This document shows positions 5,819 through 6,354 of a stretch of DNA of 6,354 nucleotides, in pieces (the stretch's first letter is position 1; each line of letters starts with the position of its first letter). This DNA comes from an uncultured Erysipelotrichaceae bacterium (lineage in GTDB: Bacteria > Bacillota_I > Bacilli_A > RF39 > UBA660). Position numbers and translations under genes: made by a program. Location: NCBI GenBank assembly GCA_902773365.1, contig CACYEG010000071.1, forward strand, positions 1 through 6,354, given 5' to 3'. Below the pieces are notes generated by a model, which ran no database searches, was not told where the DNA came from, and worked only from the letters and a program-made list of their open reading frames with translations.

Positions 5819-5855
5819 GACTATATAACGAAATTATGCTAGTATATTAGTCAAA
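5816..5855 (+). repeat. Inverted repeat enclosing the promoter (operator candidate)
   Basis: TTTGACTA (5816-5823) is matched exactly in reverse complement by TAGTCAAA (5848-5855). Allowing a one-base bulge, the symmetry extends inward to 12 pairs (through ATATA and TATAT). One arm covers the -35 and the other covers the expected transcription start, so a dimeric repressor binding both would block the promoter. An RNA role is unlikely, because the first arm lies upstream of the start site. Confidence 0.4.
5817..5845 (+). promoter_or_regulatory. Promoter of the terminal unknown gene
   Basis: TTGACT (5817-5822), a 17-base spacer and TAGTAT (5840-5845), with TG at 5837-5838 giving an extended -10. 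The expected start is near 5852, giving a leader of about 24 bases with the ribosome binding site AGAGGG (5864-5869), 6 bases before the ATG. The promoter begins inside the greA terminator T-run, so the two units are packed back to back. Confidence 0.6.
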
Positions 5856-5875
5856 TTAATGAAAGAGGGAAAATT

Positions 5876-6354
5876 ATGGAGAGCTTAAATAATGTTAGTC
5901 CAAATAATCCATTATTAAGTTCAATAATGAATTATTTTCCATATGATTCTACGAAAATTATAGATTTTAGTAGTGAAACAATTGGAAATGCAGTTGTAAC
6001 TCATATTAAATATCCTGAAAACTTTTCTGTCAGAATAGAATCTAGTAAAGAAAATAACGGCAGTATTATTAGCCTTAATATTGAAAAAACAGATGTTGAA
6101 TCTCCTGATAGTTTGTTACATTCTTTTGCAATCTCTATGGAATCAAATAATGTAGAACTTGATTTTACTACGTATAATAACAATAAATCTTATCAATCAT
6201 CATATTCTATAAAATGTCCGGGTAGATTTATATCAGCACCAGTATTTAATATGGAAAAAGCAAACTATGAAGATGATACTAAAACTGGTAGACAAACGCT
6301 TTCTATTTGCGTAACGCTATATGGAGCAAAAAGGGTCCCCTCGAATCGCTGTTC
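5876..6354 (+). CDS. Unrecognised Asn/Ser-rich protein, N-terminal part (3' end outside window)
   Basis: I do not recognise this gene. The frame is open from the ATG at 5876 to the window edge (159 codons plus two bases) and has its own promoter and a good ribosome binding site (AGAGGG), so it is very probably real. The product begins MESLNNVSPNNPLLSS and is rich in Ser and Asn (24 and 18 of 159). There is no signal peptide, membrane segment or coiled coil. Short alternating hydrophobic stretches such as NAVVTHIKY, FSVRIES, IISLNIE and VELDFTTY suggest beta strands, perhaps a beta-sandwich or a surface or filament subunit, but this is a guess. The two cysteines in the clear part are in IKCPGR and LSICVTLY. 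From about 6332 the codons turn abruptly to AGG, GTC, CCC, TCG and CGC, unlike the rest, so the final eight codons should be treated with care. The greA terminator isolates it from upstream genes. Confidence 0.7.
   Translation, partial: MESLNNVSPNNPLLSSIMNYFPYDSTKIIDFSSETIGNAVVTHIKYPENFSVRIESSKENNGSIISLNIEKTDVESPDSLLHSFAISMESNNVELDFTTYNNNKSYQSSYSIKCPGRFISAPVFNMEKANYEDDTKTGRQTLSICVTLYGAKRVPSNRC

Noticed and set aside
6001..6183. Minus-strand 60-residue open frame at the window end
   Set aside because: It is opposite the better supported open frame from 5876, which has its own promoter and ribosome binding site.
61..6348. Nine-base inverted match CGATTCGAG (61-69) and CTCGAATCG (6340-6348) at the two window ends
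   Set aside because: It is short, without extension on either side, and compatible with chance; it is no evidence of terminal repeats or attachment sites.

Overview
The window looks like chromosomal DNA of a low-GC Gram-positive bacterium (Bacillota, Bacilli or an Erysipelotrichia/RF39-like relative). The reasons are the AT-rich sequence, strong AGGTG-type ribosome binding sites, tightly overlapping genes, and the gene order ireB-ruvX-DUF1292-mltG-trmR-trhP1-trhP2-greA, which matches the Bacillus yrzL-yrrK-yrzB-yrrL-yrrM-yrrN-yrrO...greA neighbourhood. TGA is used as a stop at family-expected ends (ireB, ruvX, trhP1), so the standard bacterial code fits. MltG and IreB indicate a lineage that keeps a peptidoglycan wall. 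Species cannot be named from the sequence. No phage, transposon, CRISPR or RNA gene was recognised. All genes lie on the + strand.

Layout: (1) 2-502, the 3' end of an ftsK/spoIIIE DNA translocase, cut by the window edge. (2) 508-2638, a four-gene unit with its own promoter and terminator: ireB (control of peptidoglycan synthesis), ruvX (RNase H-fold nuclease), a DUF1292 protein and mltG (endolytic transglycosylase). Its genes are linked by overlaps of 4, 11 and 17 bases. (3) 2647-5288, a second unit with a strong promoter: trmR, trhP1 and trhP2, overlapping by 14 and 4 bases. Together these form the 5-methoxyuridine (mo5U34) tRNA wobble pathway: the two U32-family proteins hydroxylate U34 and TrmR methylates the result. 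(4) 5227-5818, greA, a transcript cleavage factor, with a likely promoter inside the end of trhP2 and a strong terminator. (5) 5816-6354, a separately promoted reading frame running off the window. It encodes an Asn/Ser-rich protein I do not recognise, and its promoter sits inside an inverted repeat.

Most of the window is conserved housekeeping sequence. The parts most worth a second look are the unknown terminal gene with its operator-like promoter, the TTAGTCA sequence shared by two start-site regions, the sharp drop in GC and CGN arginine codons after ftsK, and the alternative hairpins upstream of greA.
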